From: Monarcha castaneiventris obscurior
Taxonomy: Eukaryota; Chordata; Aves; Passeriformes; Monarchidae
Length of the DNA stretch: 64,000 nucleotides
Direction of reading: 5' to 3'
Assembly: GCA_026261815.1 (NCBI GenBank)
Contig: JAMPIT010000174.1
Span: 3,038,001 to 3,102,000, forward strand
Within the stretch, counting starts at the first letter, position 1, and every line of letters starts with the position of its first letter. The position numbers and the translations under genes are program-made. This document shows, piece after piece, positions 36,284-49,343 of this stretch. A model generated the notes under the pieces. It ran no database searches. It saw only the letters and a list, made by a program, of their open reading frames with translations, and was not told where the DNA came from.

Positions 36284-38478
36284 TCCACCAGAAGCAGACA
36301 CCACCATAGAAAATTGAATCTCAAGTGTTTCAAGTTTAAAAATTATATAAGAAACTGGAAATAGGATCATATAAAAAACATTGGAATACTTACGAGCACA
36401 GATTTTATTCTGCATTTTCATTTAAGGAAAAAAAAGAAGTTCCTGGATGTATTGAAACTTCCTGACTCTATGTATGTATCTGGGTGCTATTGCTGTCAGG
36501 AAAGCATATAGACATGATGGAGAAGGGTAGGACACTGCACACACAGCACAAAACTTGTACAGCACCACACAAAGCAAGGCACGTTCATTTTCAGTTCTCA
36601 GTAAATCCATGCTTGGTTTTGAAGCCTCAGCAGCATGCATAGAAGTCCTTCTGTCATGAACATTATCATAAATCCCAATAAAATACAAATAAACATACCC
36701 AAACAAAAATTAATTAAATAAAGCTCTTACAATGCTTTGAGGCAAAAATGTTTTCCACAGCTGCGGTATGATTAAAATAGTGACTACACTTGAAACTCGC
36801 TCTTAGCATAGCTTTAAACATACTTTTCAGTTGAGACAGAATGGATTACATGTTCTGCCTTAATGATTTGCATTTCTCAGTTAAATACATCTGCTTTGCA
36901 TACATTTAATATTTGGGAAAGTGAAGGAGTAACACCACTACTAAGAGTCAGATACTGGACAGGCTTTTATTGTGCCAAGTGTTCTCATGGCTCTCCCAAT
37001 GTATCTCACTCCCCACATACAAGTTTTGCAGCTGTAGACTTATCAAGCAAGAGTTGCCAATGGTATTGAGATATGCCAATCTTCAAAGCCTAAACGAACA
37101 TACAAATTTTAGATTTAATTATTGTTGTGTATTTCAGTTTTAGATTGTTATTTTTCAGACTTATCTATGGCATTAATTCATGTTTCTAATTAGAATAGTA
37201 TCTTGTCATGTGCTACCACTGCTGATTATTTTAAGGTAGAAAAAAATATAGATAAAGACAAAATAAAATCTTTTCTCTTTAATTTCTAAAATAAATCAAG
37301 AATTGTCTCAGAAAATGCTCCTGGCACCTAAAAAATGTCAAATAAATTGATGCAGAAACAAACAAGGTTATATTAGAAAAGACCTTTCTGAAATTCTTTA
37401 GAATCTGAACTTGCCATAACTTTTTCGATTTTGAAGATGTATACATTTTTCATTTAAAATTACATTTTCAGTTTTATTTGAAATTACAGTTTCAGCTTTG
37501 CCTAGCAGTAAAAATTTCAGAACTACAAGGGGTAAGGACAGCTTTCTAACATTTCCACTCAAATGAAAAGCTAACAGCACAAATCTTTCAGAAATCCTTG
37601 TCTCCTGTAATGTAACAGTCCAATTTGCCTGAGTCAAGGAATTCAAATATGACAGAAGAACATCCACAGTTTTGAGTTTTTACTTGAAACTGTCTATCTC
37701 CTTCCTTCCAAGACTTTGAAGGATTTGCCGACATATAGTGGCCACATATTTATTAAGATCTTTATCTCATGCATAAATGCATTGAGGATAATAACTGCAA
37801 AGCAGAACACACTACCTGTCTAAAAGCAGTGATTCTCCAGACTTGAAGAGATATATTTGATAGTTTGTAGCTGTATTCTGTGGACAGACATGAAATATCT
37901 TGGAGAATTATTTGTCCTACATAGCCACAGAATATACTGTGGAATGGAAAGGAATTAAATGAATACTGAAAGTCTGAGGAAGAATAAAATTTCTGCCGTG
38001 ATCTGCAATGCATAAAAAAATACCTTTATTTTCATTGTTATTAGTGTTAAGCAAAGAATATTGTGTTCCAGCTAATTGCAGATTTGTACAAGGGCTTATT
38101 TTATTTTACCGGTCAGTTGTGTCCTGAATTTATTCCTTTCATTCAATAGGTAACTCTTATTGGAAATGAAAACATTTTGAAACTTGAGTTATTTAGCCAC
38201 AGAAAACTAGATAGAAAATTAAAATAATTTAAAATTAAAAATATCAAACATTTATTTTAAATATATTAACTTGAAATACTTTAACTTGGGCACATTTTTC
38301 CTGTGGCAAACAATTCTTTGATACCTGGACATAATCAGCAAAATGTCTACACCTAAAATAACCCCAAACAAATGAAAAAAAACCCAGGAAAAAACAACAT
38401 TGTGTTGGGGTGTAGGTTTTTTGTTTGTGTGTTTCGGTTGCTTGCTTTTTTATTTTTAATTGTATTAAAAAGCAGGAA

Positions 38479-38536
38479 ATGGATGGATGGATGGATGGAT
38501 GGATGGATGGATGGATGGATGGATGGATGGATGGAT
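38479..38536. repeat. (ATGG)n tetranucleotide microsatellite
   Basis: Fourteen and a half uninterrupted ATGG units (58 bases) follow AGCAGGAA and precede AAATCTG. No impurity is visible, so it is probably length-variable between individuals. It makes a Met-Asp-Gly-Trp repeat in a chance open frame at 38372-38593, which is not a gene. Confidence 0.97.
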
Positions 38537-41119
38537 AAATCTGAAATAGTCTATTTTTTCTTTCCTAATCCTGAGTCTGAGGAAATTATATGAGCACAAT
38601 ATTTATGACTGAGTATTCAGCTAAGTGCACTTCTACCCCTAATAACCTCTAGCTCTGTTAGAGAATCTCTACCAAATTCAGCAAAGATGCCAGAAAGAAA
38701 TGAAGTTTATAAAATTTTTGTGAAAATATGCAGCCAGATAGAGATGAGTATTACTTTACTGCAAGCACGAATCCATTTAAGAGCCCACATAAATTTTCTC
38801 TAAAGTAAACATTGTGCAGTGAACATTTATTGGATTGCCCTGTGCTGCGTATTGCAGCCTTTTACGATTTTATGGCACCAGGTGCCAGAACATTTATTGT
38901 GCTAACAGACACTGACAAATGTAGGCACCACCAGGGTAGTGACTACCAAGAGCTGAGTGTGGTGAGGTGTACTACATGCCTGGTGGGTGAGTCTGTCCTG
39001 CTGTCCATGCTACATTCAGAAACACTAACTAGAACAGCTCTAGAGGAATTTTCTGCGTTGAGATAAAACAGCTGAGCCAAACATCCATACACCATCTAAA
39101 CATTAAGCGTTTAGCCCAACAAGTTGCTTACCAACGTAGGATAGATACTTGTAATATTGTTAAAATAGACACATATCCCCTTTCCCTGAAGGACTCTTTC
39201 TGGAATTTTCAAAATGTTGCTGTGTAGTTTGCTTTTCTACTGCCTGACATGTTTTCAACATGGCTTGCTCCTGAACATGACAGTTTTCTTCCCCACCTTG
39301 ATCTGCCTTAATATCAGCATTGATGAAATGTGATTGATGTAGAAAACCAGTACATTGTTTTTAAACGTGCTGAGAAGCAAGTTTTAACATATAAATTTAG
39401 GCAATGTCTTATTTGATTTTTGTTTCATAATTCCATTTTATGAAATCTGAAATGGGCACTACTAAACATCAATATTTTAAGGAAACATGTCCCTGGAGTA
39501 ACTCAAGAGTTTTGGGGAAGAAGGACTTATTTGATCCACTACTACTTAGTGAACAAACTGCCCTTCAAGTTTTGAAAATATTTTTAATAATTTAAAAAGA
39601 ACTTTTTGCTAGAGGTTTAAAATTATGAACTGAATATAAATACACTTATTTTACTAATATGAAGAAACTTTGTTAGAGACTAAAAGAGTTCAAGCAGACC
39701 AGAATTTTGCAATGCAAATCCCTAAAGGGACTACATATTTTCTGTTGTTGCTAGTTTTGACCAACATCTACATTATCATCAAACAAACATGAAGAGGCAT
39801 TAGGACTGTCCATTTAAGTCATCAGGGTATTAGTTTCCAGGATTTCTGCGTTCACAGAGTAGTAAATGTTTACTGTTTGTTGCCACTTAAGAACTAAAAA
39901 AGCAACACCTGCTTAAAGTTTAAAAAGCTATTAGGAACAGCTTGTCTGCATTGCTTTGAACTTTACCAAATAAAATCAAATTAAGAAACACACAAATATT
40001 TGAGTGTTTGGTTGAATACCTTATGAGCAACATAATAAAATCAGACTTCAAAGATCTTCTCCATTCACATGATGTCATTGTTTCCTCTAAAACAAGAACA
40101 TTTTTTCTAAATATACCCCCGGTAATACTGACTTCTAAATTAAATTTTATTAAAAATTTAGATAAATTAAACATTTTAATGGAAAAAAAATCCTGATTTA
40201 AGAGAAAAATAATCTGATTATGAGACATGAAGAAATGCCTTTTTTGTTAAGCCAAACAGTTAGAACTGTTTTAATGTTAAGTGTGATAATTTAAACAGTA
40301 GAATATTGACAGTTCCGTGGGAATTCTTATATTTTGATTTCCCATACAATACTGCTGTCATTATTTAGCTGAAACATTTTCATTTAAATAATCTGCACTT
40401 CTAAGTTTGTTTTTAATTTAAGACCAAATTTTTATGAAACCAAAATCCAACAGCTACTCCCACCGGAAAATTTACTTTCATGATTTCACCTGGTAAAATA
40501 ATTATTGTCATAGTTGCAACATCTCTAATATCTCAGCTCTGGTCTCTGTTCCCTCCAGCGTCATGTAAAAAGTACTCTAAGAAAAACATAATTATTGTAC
40601 AGAAAACTAATTAAAAGGTAAAATGTCTATCAAAGAAATATTTAATGCTGATTAAAATGTCCTTTCATTATTGAAATTTTATAATTATTATTAAAATAAA
40701 AATTTGAATTTATAAATAAGTTTAAGAAATAGAAATGCATTAAGATATAGAATGAATGTGTGTGCAATCACATCCTTGAAGTACTTGATGTACTGAGCTC
40801 TGACAAAATCTTTACTCATTTTTGGAATGCTTGCTTTCTATACACAATTTGCATTTCTGACAGTCTCTTCAATCATTTTCCTTATCATTTGGAAATACAG
40901 TATATGAAAGACACCTTAATCTTCTCCCTAAGATCTAGAATGTGATAGTATATAGTGAATTTTTGACTTGTCTGTCTAAAATTATGTAGATTGTCTCAGG
41001 CAAGAACTGCTCAGTTCACATGTTTTAAATCAAACCATGATTGAAGCAGTTTATTAACTAGCAACACAACTAGCAATCAGTGAACTATATCAATATCATC
41101 AATACAACAGGTGAGACCC
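38537..41119. other. Unique AT-rich sequence, nothing identified
   Basis: No repeat or gene is recognised. The open frame at 38812-39066 (84 codons) lies in a less AT-biased patch that I flag separately as a possible regulatory element. Frames near 39920-40228 are on both strands and domain-free. Confidence 0.5.
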
Positions 41120-41453
41120 AATACTGAACATTCTGAAACACCCTTTTCTAAATAACCCCGAACACCTGTAGCTGACAGAGATACCCCACTCTCCCCATCC
41201 CCTCCTGGTTGTGTGGCCCTGGGGTTCCCCCACTGACCTGTTTTCCCTCTGTGGCCTCTTCTCCACTATATGTCTTCATGTTCCTTTCATACTGCTCCTT
41301 TATTTCAAATGCCTGTGTCAACGTCTTGGTAACCATTTAATCCAGATGATGTTTGCAGTCCCCTGCCTCTTTATTATTTTTATTTCTAGGGCAAGCACCA
41401 TCTCCAAACAAGCAGCTTGGCTTGCTTCATTCACACATACTGTTGGACTCACA
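41120..41453. other. GC-elevated flank of an LTR fragment, unassigned
   Basis: G+C is raised from about 41160 (CTCTCCCCATCCCCTCCTGG) to 41290, next to the LTR fragment that begins near 41454. It may belong to the same retroelement, but I could not match it to the expected LTR 3' end. The open frame at 41211-41513 spans the junction. Confidence 0.3.
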
Positions 41454-42179
41454 TGGAGAGATCACTCACCAATTACAACCACAGGCAAAACAGACTCAGC
41501 TCGGGGAAATTAGTTCTATTTGTTGCCAGTCCTATCAGGAAGTATAATGAGAATTAAATCCAAATCTTAAAACACCTTCAGCTCGCCCCTCCCTTCCTTC
41601 CGAGCTTAACTTTGCTCCCAGTTTTCTCTACCTCCTCCCTCTGAGCAGTGCAGGGAAACAGGTAATGGGGGCTGTGGTCAGTTCATCACATGTTGTCTCT
41701 ACCACTCTTTTTTCCCCAGAGAGAGGACTTCTCACACTCTTCCCCTGCTCTGGCGTGATGTTCCCCACAGGCTGCAGATGGATCTCTGCTCCAGCGTGGA
41801 CCTCCATGGGCTGCAGGGGCACAGCTGCCTCCCATGGTCTGCACCATGGGCTGCAGGGGAATCTCAGCTCTGGTGCCTGGAGTACCTCCTGCCCCTCCTT
41901 CTCTGAGCTGGGTGTCTGCTGGGCTGTTTTTCTTACATATTCACACTCCTCTTTCTGCCTGCTGTTGTGGTATAGATTTTGCCCCTTCTTAAAATTGTTA
42001 TCCCAGAGGTGCTACCAACATCACTGCTGGCCTTAGCCAGCAGTGGGTCTGTCTGAGGGCTGGCTGATGTTTGCTCTATCTGACACAAGGGAAGCTTCTG
42101 TCAGCTTCTCAAAGAAGGCACCCTTATAGCGGCCCTCTCCACTCCCCTGGAAAAACCTGGCCACACAAGCCCAAAAAAT
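41454..42179 (-). mobile_element. ERV LTR fragment, minus orientation
   Basis: On the minus strand it starts near 42179 with TTGGGCTTGTGTGGCCAGG. An AGAAGCTGACAGAAGCTTCC word and CACCTCTGGGATAACAATTT follow. Then come repeated CCTGCAGCCCATGG modules (plus-strand region about 41765-41870), TGTTTTAAGATTTGGATTTA, and GAGTCTGTTTTGCCTGTGG...GTAATTGGTGAGTGATCTCT. It then breaks off before the usual 3' terminus. This order matches a common avian ERV LTR from memory. The first 200 bases are clearly homologous to 49821-50030. The TG start and the 3' end are missing, so both edges are damaged. Open frames at 41628-41822 and 41665-42036 (123 codons) are inside it and are not genes. Confidence 0.8.
41765..41870 (-). 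repeat. Repeated CCATGG/GCTGCAG modules inside LTR
   Basis: GGCTGCAG words occur three times, at 41770-41777, 41811-41818 and 41851-41858. CCATGG words sit near the second and third (41806-41811, 41834-41839, 41846-41851). This is a short irregular repeat array typical of this LTR family's interior. It lacks an exact period. Confidence 0.6.
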
Positions 42180-45100
42180 GTGCTGTCTTTCAAAGTGCTT
42201 CCTAACAAAGTAAATTCATAGATAGAAAAATAAGGATTTTCTGCCTCAAAACAGAACCACTTGCCTAAACATAAATTATAATTCAGTGATATCTGGCTTT
42301 CATCCAAATGCTGTGTTCCACTTGCTATGGAGTCTATCAACAGTATTCATAAAGATCCTCAACATATATTTGCTTCAGATTTCTTATGATGTTTCTGATG
42401 ATGACTGATTTCAAACTCATCATCTGATGTTGGAATGCGATATAGTGATTTATCGTTACTTAAAATGGGACATAAGAGCTCAGAGAAACAGCAGTATGAT
42501 CAATTTAGATTTAAACATTTCTTCGGCCCCTGGGAATTTGAATTTATTTGATACCTCCCTTTAGCCTGAAAATTCATTGGACATTTTATAAGATAGAAGA
42601 GAACCTATAAGTTTCTTTTGTAGTAGATGTCATGAAGTAGAGCAGAGACAGCTATATTTTTTTGTGGGAGTGAATTATTTAGTCTTAGCAAAGGAGATAC
42701 CTTCTGAAGGCGCTCCAAAATCCATCAGCTGAAAGCTTTTTATTCAGCCAAGGATGTTACATAATTTCAGGATGTATTTCAACAAAATATGGCTTAAAAA
42801 TAAGCCATATTTTTTCTTGCATTTTTTCTTTGCTAGAAGACACTGAATGTTCTAGTCATGTATTCTGGTCTCCATTTGGTTCCTGCTGCCCGCTGTGGAA
42901 ACTGGAGTTAATAAATCCCTTGTTAAGTTTGAGCTTCTGTTCAGATTATGACAACAAAAACTATTTCTATTGCCTGAGGACAAAAAAAAATAAAATGGTG
43001 TCAGTCCCTAGAGTGCAAACCTGTGTTGTTAATTTAACAACCAAACCTTGGTCTATTTTCTTGCACTTTCGACACTCAGAACATATGGCAATACTGAGAC
43101 AGTAAAAAATATTGCAGTACATTTAGAGACAGTCAGGTGTTTCACTTTAAAAAGTCCAGTTTCTCCCAGCATGAGAGTGCCTGTGATTCCACACTGAATG
43201 GCATTAAGGGTTTTAATAGTGATGACTTAAGGATATGTGGCATAAGACCAGACTTAACATCAGTGTAGGAAGAGTTGTGTTCTGCATCTTGTGATGTTTC
43301 TAAGTGGTGAAGTACAGAACAGTCAAGGGCTCTTTTAGTATAAGACAGGGAAAGTGGGTAAGACCCCCTTGACTGTTTTTCTTAACACACTGTGGGACTC
43401 TTTAAATTGGGAATTCCCTTATTTCTGCTATGGGGAATGAACTGATGCTATATTAATATGAAACCTCTTTCTAGACGTTTTACATTTGGATCTACTTTTG
43501 AAGAGCAGCACAACCTTCTCTCAGTGCCTACTTTATCATGCTATTTGTCACACTGTGCAGCTCATACCAGTTTGATGGTCTATTCATATTCCTGCTTTAG
43601 CCCTGCAGTGACTCTGACAGTCAGAGGGACAGAGGTGAAGCTCAAGTCACTTTACAAGGGTATGTGTCTCCCATATGTCATATTTTCTCGGTATATTTAT
43701 GGAGTTTTGTTTTCTGTCTTGTCTGCCCTGTGTCTCTTCCTTGCTTTTCCATTACTATATATCGTTTTTTTATGCTCTTCAGCTGTACTTACTTTCTTCC
43801 TGTGGACTGAATGATGACACTGACATTCAATTAATATTTGAAAAATAAATGTACAGTTATCTTATAATGTATCACAGTTAGCATCAAATAGATTTATCTC
43901 CAAAAACATATGGAACTTAGTTTCATATAAGCTAAGTGAGAACAGAATTTCCCTAACAAACTGTTCTTTTAGCATGTAAAATGGCTTCCAGTTAAGCTCA
44001 AATAAATGCTATGTCCAGTACTTAAACAAAGGGGAAAACTGTCTATCTAAAATAAGAAAAGTAGTCTTTATGATGGTCATTGTGACTTGGCAAATGAGCC
44101 ATATTATGGGAAAAATTTTTCAGTAGGATTAAAGCTATGGAGCTAGATGTTTTACAAACTATCTTCATCCCCATGTTAATAGTAAACTGAGAAACTGTGT
44201 TTCTTTTCCAGACCACAGTTGCACTGATTAAATGAGCTCCACAGTATTTGATTACAGAGTATAATCAACATGTTGCAAAACCGAGTGAATAATTCATAAT
44301 GTGTCATTTATCTGACAATTTTTGCCTCTCTCTGTTTGCTAGTTGTCATTGAGCAGATTATCATGCTCTCAAATGCATCCCTTATTTGAATTTATTTGCT
44401 GAATAATTCCCACAAATGATTCTTATTCTGCACGTCATCCACATGCAGTTTGTTATATGTTTGTTTTCAACACTGAAGGATGCAGTTATTTTTATTTACT
44501 TGGCTCATGGATTATGCTCTATTTGTCTGTTTTCTTAATGGATGGTGCCTAGACCAAAATGAAGCATCAATATCAAAATTCTACATTCATTTTTTTCCAG
44601 TACACACCTAAAATTCTTGCGTAAGAGCTGGCATGCCGCACTAGATTTAAAACTCCAGTCTAAGAACAGGTGACTTACCCATTACTTTTCAGATCATCTA
44701 AAGTCTCACACGTACTGCTAAGAGGACTTGAGTGTGCTGAGTCTATGAGCAGCCAGAACAGTGTGCAAAGAAACTACAGCTTTTGGGGATCTCATCCTCT
44801 TGTTTCACTTCTGAAATTAATCTGGGTCAAGAGTGTTCCTCAGAAAAGATAATTATTTCAACTTTTGCAAAGCAGCCCTATGGCCAGATACCTCTCAGCT
44901 GGGAGGCTACATTCCAGTGGAATCTGCTAAGAGAGAGGGATTAATATATACCCCATGAAAGCAGTCAAAGCATTAGGCCATACAGATAAAGAGAATACTT
45001 TATTTCTTGTCTCCTATTTCTTTTACTCCTGGCTGTGTAATGGTCTGGTTTCTTTCTCCTTACTTCCTCACAGAATGCTTTAAGGACTCTATTAACTTTT

Positions 45101-48100
45101 CAGGTGTCCTCTCAGGATCTACCATATGGATTGCAAAGCAGTTGTTTAAAGAATGAGGAGAATATTGCTGTGCCACTGAATATTTCTGACTGATGGTAGC
45201 TAACCAGCCAGCAAACATCCAGCTCAGTGGGATTGTGTCCAGTGAAGTTGTGTTTCTAATGGGTTAGGCATTCCTGGGGTGCCAGATTCATGTGTATAAG
45301 ACTTAATAAGCTTTATTTGGTTCCTTAGCTATGCAAACTATGTATAAATGCATTAAATCTTTAAGTTTTGTAAGGACTTTTATAGTTGCAGCAGCTTGCA
45401 TGAAATGTTTACTAGAGGAACAAAATTCCTATGCCACATTTTTCACAAATATTTCCTGTGTGCACCTCACCACATAAGGTCATAAGCTCAGTTCTGCACA
45501 CTACTCCTGTTGATAGCACTCATTCCTTGGATTAAAGCTAAGGTGAAAATAACATTCCCCACCAAACAAAAAAAAAAAAAATCATATTTAAGGTTAATTA
45601 TAGCAGAATTGGGCATTGTTGTGATGCATATAAAATTCTTTTAATATTTTTGTGTAGCATTGAGAGCTTTGTCTGCATTCCTCATAGATTGTCAATATCC
45701 ATGGTCCAGGATCTGATAATGGTCTAAAACTCGTGAATGATTCAAGGCTGAAATTCTTATTGTTCTGAAGGATAAACAGAAATCATTTACAATTCTGCAT
45801 AGAGGAGATTCAAGAAAGAACATTGTCTCAACCTGTTGCTTTCACTTCACCATAGAGATTCACAAATTTCTCTTGTAAAAAATAAATCATTCTTTAAAGA
45901 GTCAGCACTAGGAGTTGCTGTACAAATACACCCTTTCGCACAGAGCCTGTGTCCTCTGAATTTTCCATTACTGTATCTACAACTCATCCATAACTGTCCT
46001 GTCAGAATCTTAATCAATCAAATCAATCAATCAGTGAATAAATCTTGTACCTTTCTTTGCACGAACACACTTAATCTTGTTTTGTGTAAGCATTATCAGC
46101 AAGTCTCTGGCCTCAGGTGAGGCATATCAAACATTACAATAAGCCAGATAATGTCACTGCTTTATAAATTAATTGCTTTTTTGAGCATGTAATTCTTACC
46201 AGAATTTGATTTTATTTACATTTTTCTATAGGAAGGGAAGTCTTTTTCCTCATCTAAAATTAATCTTTCAACACTATCCAGCTTCATAAGACTTCATTCA
46301 CAGGCCTATTTGTGAACTTCACCAATTTCATATTGCTGTATCTGAATTTCCTTTACATTGGAACAGTCTTTCTTTTATAATCATTGCTTTACTGATTTGC
46401 ACCTCAACCAGATGAGTTACTGCTTCTCAGATCAAAATTACTACTAACCAGTGTAAGTCCTAGAAGAGCTCCACTCTCTTACAGTATTGATAGCAGAGTA
46501 CAGTTTGAATACAGCAACACAAATACAGATAGTCAGGAATAAATTTAAATTACTCTGTAACATTACTCCATTTAAATTCAATTGGAATGACATTCTATTT
46601 TTGGAAATTCCTTTTCCTTTCTCCTAGAATTAGGAAAATTCTGGAGTAAAATTGCTAGTAACAGGTCACAGGCTTTGTACTGAGGACTGAAGCTTGTAAG
46701 GCTCGTCATGTTCTGACCATTTCTCAACCTCCCTCTAAATTTGTTTTTCTTGGTTTAAGGGTGACAGCCATTTCACTAAATGACCAGATGTCAAAGGTTA
46801 ATCTATTTTTCTTGTGTTTATCTTTGTGTGGTATGACCAGAGCTTTGCATGGCTACTAGTAACAAGCAATTATTCCATGCAGAATGAGATACTACAAACC
46901 TAAATCCCAGTGTATTGAGGCATACAGCAGCCTCAGGAAGGGAGGCACTGTATATGGGGTAGAGTGAGAGAGATGAGACCTAGAATGATAAAGAGATGGG
47001 GCACAGGGTAGATACTGGAGACTCTGCAGCAATAAACAATACACAACTGGAGAAGGACGAACTTTATTCTAGAGATAACAAAGCAATTATATGTAACATA
47101 CACTAAAAGTGCCACAGATAGTAATTTTGAATGCAATATGGAGTTTGATACCAAAGAGGTATCTCTGGAGGACAAATTTAAAAACATTGACATAAATATC
47201 ATATTCCTTTTGGTGAAAGACTCCAGGTGCTGGCAAAACTAAAAATACACCATAACCCACCCCTGCCCCTGCCACCATCACCATCAGGTTCAAATCAACT
47301 AGTTTAGGATTCTAAAAGATTCTCTCTAGGCTAAGGCTGTAACAAAAGACAGTCTGAAATTATTAACTTCTCTAACAAAACAAGAGCTGCTCCTTATAAG
47401 TACCAAAAGTACAAATCTGGAAATGTAAAACTGAAAGTTTGAAGATATACCAATTTATTTTTTGCAATAGTTTCCTAGAAACAATAAATCTGCATTAAAT
47501 TCTGAGGGAAAAACTTGAAATTCTTCTCCAAAGTGATGGGAATAAAGATAAACTTGTTTGTGATCACTTTAGGGGCTTTTTTGAGCACTGATAGATATAC
47601 AGATCATATAAGGGGTCGACTTGCAAGATACAAAATGTGCAGAAATTATTTAAAGTGTTGAATAGTATCAAAGTTTTCATCTTTATGCTATCACACACAC
47701 ATACATTCTCCAGATATCAGGTCTTTTTCTAGGATATAGAGCTATGGAGCTTACAGTAAGAGATAATTGAGGATTAGGTCCATTTTGCTTGTAAGACTTA
47801 CCATTGACAACAGAGAGGAGAACAGTACTCTACTTAGTGGGGCTCCATTCTTTAACTATGAAATTTTAGTATCACTGTGGTGAAAACAGTAATTCAGCAC
47901 AAGAGCAACTCATGCTCAAGTAACTGGTATATTTTGAATATCACTGTGTAGAGTTTCTCAATAAATTATCACAGACAATTAAGCACAGGTGTTTTGAAAG
48001 AATCTTGCTAGCTGTCCAAGATACTGTAATTTATGAACAGAATGCTTTTCTCTCCCTAGGAGAATTTTCATTAAGAAGAAAAAAATCCAATATACTTTCC

Positions 48101-48967
48101 AACTAATGATAAGTAACTGATATAACAAGAATTGACAGGTCACAACTTGCTCCTTCACCCTTCTTCAAAGCTGTAGATTCAGAAAGTTTTAAATGTGTTT
48201 AAATATGCAAACACTCAACAGGAAACTCCTGGTTTAAGCACCTGCTATCATCATCTGAACATTCAAAATATGAACGAAAATGTCATTGAAGTGAATCTCT
48301 TGAACCATACTGATAACTGATGTTTTGAAAAACTCCAGCCAAAGCATATTTTTAATATGTAATAATTTTATTTCTCAGATAAGTTTGTATGGTACTTCAT
48401 AATTCAAAAGCATTTTCATAAGTGTTTTAACACACAAATACAACCTTCTTAAAATGCATGCTAACACTGTATTCACAAAAAAAAAAGAGATAAATTGCTC
48501 TTTTTATTTTTTTAAAGAGAAGGAATACAAGTAAAAAAATCTCTATCAGTACTGCAAGGCTATTACTACAAAAGCACATTATATTCTCTGAGTAGTCATT
48601 TGAATATTTCAGAACATTAACTAAGAATGATTTAATACTATTTGTTTTCTCTAACAATTTTAACTGACGTTACATAAAGGAGTGATGGCTAAATAACAAA
48701 CTTTCATCAGTCTTGAAGAGCACCATAATTTTATTAGCACTTGACTTTTTAAAGTTTGATTCTCTCCATCATTATTCTTTTAATTATTTTTATTATTGAA
48801 CAGAATATTAAGAAAATAAAAGAAAGGCCTCCAAATAATATTTCTTAGGAAGACATGCAAACTCTTTTTTAAAAATTTAATTATATTTACATGTATACAT
48901 TATAAATAGTTTCACATGAAAATTTACTAGCACAGGGAACAGAACAAGTCAGCTAAAAATAATTTTA
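42180..48967. other. Unique AT-rich sequence, nothing identified
   Basis: No gene or clear retroelement is visible. The longest frame (43458-43814, 118 codons) has no domain. It contains a perfect hairpin at 42784-42813, an A run at 45568-45581, a small TCAA-rich patch near 46014-46032 and a TAAT/ATTTG-rich segment at 44270-44520 discussed in the findings. Confidence 0.5.
42784..42813. repeat. Perfect 13-bp inverted repeat
   Basis: AAAATATGGCTTA (42784-42796) and TAAGCCATATTTT (42801-42813) are exact reverse complements around AAAA. There is no flanking duplication, so a transposon origin is not supported. Confidence 0.85.
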
Positions 48968-49054
48968 GAATTATAGAATAATAAAGTGGTTTGACTTGGA
49001 AGGAACCTTAAAGATTTTCTCATTCCAACCATGGGTAGGGACACCTTCCACTAG

Positions 49055-49059
49055 ATCAG
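49055..49059. repeat. Target-site duplication ATCAG, left copy
   Basis: ATCAG directly precedes the TG terminus of the LTR and is repeated at 49533-49537. Confidence 0.9.
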
Positions 49060-49109
49060 TGTATTCGTTTGAAAACAAACCAGTGGGAGATTGCAAGTCA
49101 GGATTAAAA

Positions 49110-49115
49110 TTTAAT
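49110..49115 (-). promoter_or_regulatory. LTR polyadenylation-type signal ATTAAA
   Basis: TTTAAT on plus is ATTAAA on minus, about 225 bases downstream of the TATA-like word in the LTR orientation. Confidence 0.5.
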
Positions 49116-49337
49116 AGGAAAATATTAAAAATAAGTGAAATAATACAAGGAAAAAGCACTGACAAAGTCAGATACAACCTGACACCCTGTTAGGGTGGTG
49201 GTAGCAGTCCAGATGAAGTAGTTCAGTTGAAGCAGTGATCCTATGGAAGGTCTGGTCTCCAGCTGAAGGTCCAGGGGTAGCTCTTGTCCTCTGGGAACCC
49301 AGTAGACAGGGCTAACTTAGGCAGTTCCAAGGCCAGG

Positions 49338-49343
49338 TTATAT
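49338..49343 (-). promoter_or_regulatory. LTR TATA-like promoter word
   Basis: Plus TTATAT reads ATATAA on the minus strand within GGATATAACCTGG, in the position expected of the U3 promoter of this minus-oriented LTR. Confidence 0.5.

Larger units (their letters stand above)
26887..38478. other. Long unique AT-rich stretch, nothing identified
   Basis: About 11.6 kb without a recognisable repeat or gene. It contains only short domain-free open frames (for example 34316-34570, 36015-36317, 37398-37667). Minor features are an 8-bp inverted CATATGG repeat near 28883-28901, a perfect 13-bp tandem duplication at 33189-33214 and an A-rich tract at 36246-36283. A TAAT-rich segment at 35210-35420 is a possible conserved non-coding element (see findings). 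Confidence 0.5.

Noticed and set aside
38372..38593. Open frame encoding a Met-Asp-Gly-Trp repeat
   Set aside because: It is produced by translating the ATGG microsatellite.
41665..42036. 123-codon plus-strand open frame
   Set aside because: It is antisense to and inside the LTR fragment at 41454-42179.
43458..43814. 118-codon open frame with hydrophobic C-terminal half
   Set aside because: No domain, no splice context and no neighbouring exons. The hydrophobic stretch follows from a T-rich plus strand.
46014..46032. Short TCAA-type repeats, considered as a CRISPR-like or satellite array
   Set aside because: Only a few irregular units with no spacers; simple slippage.
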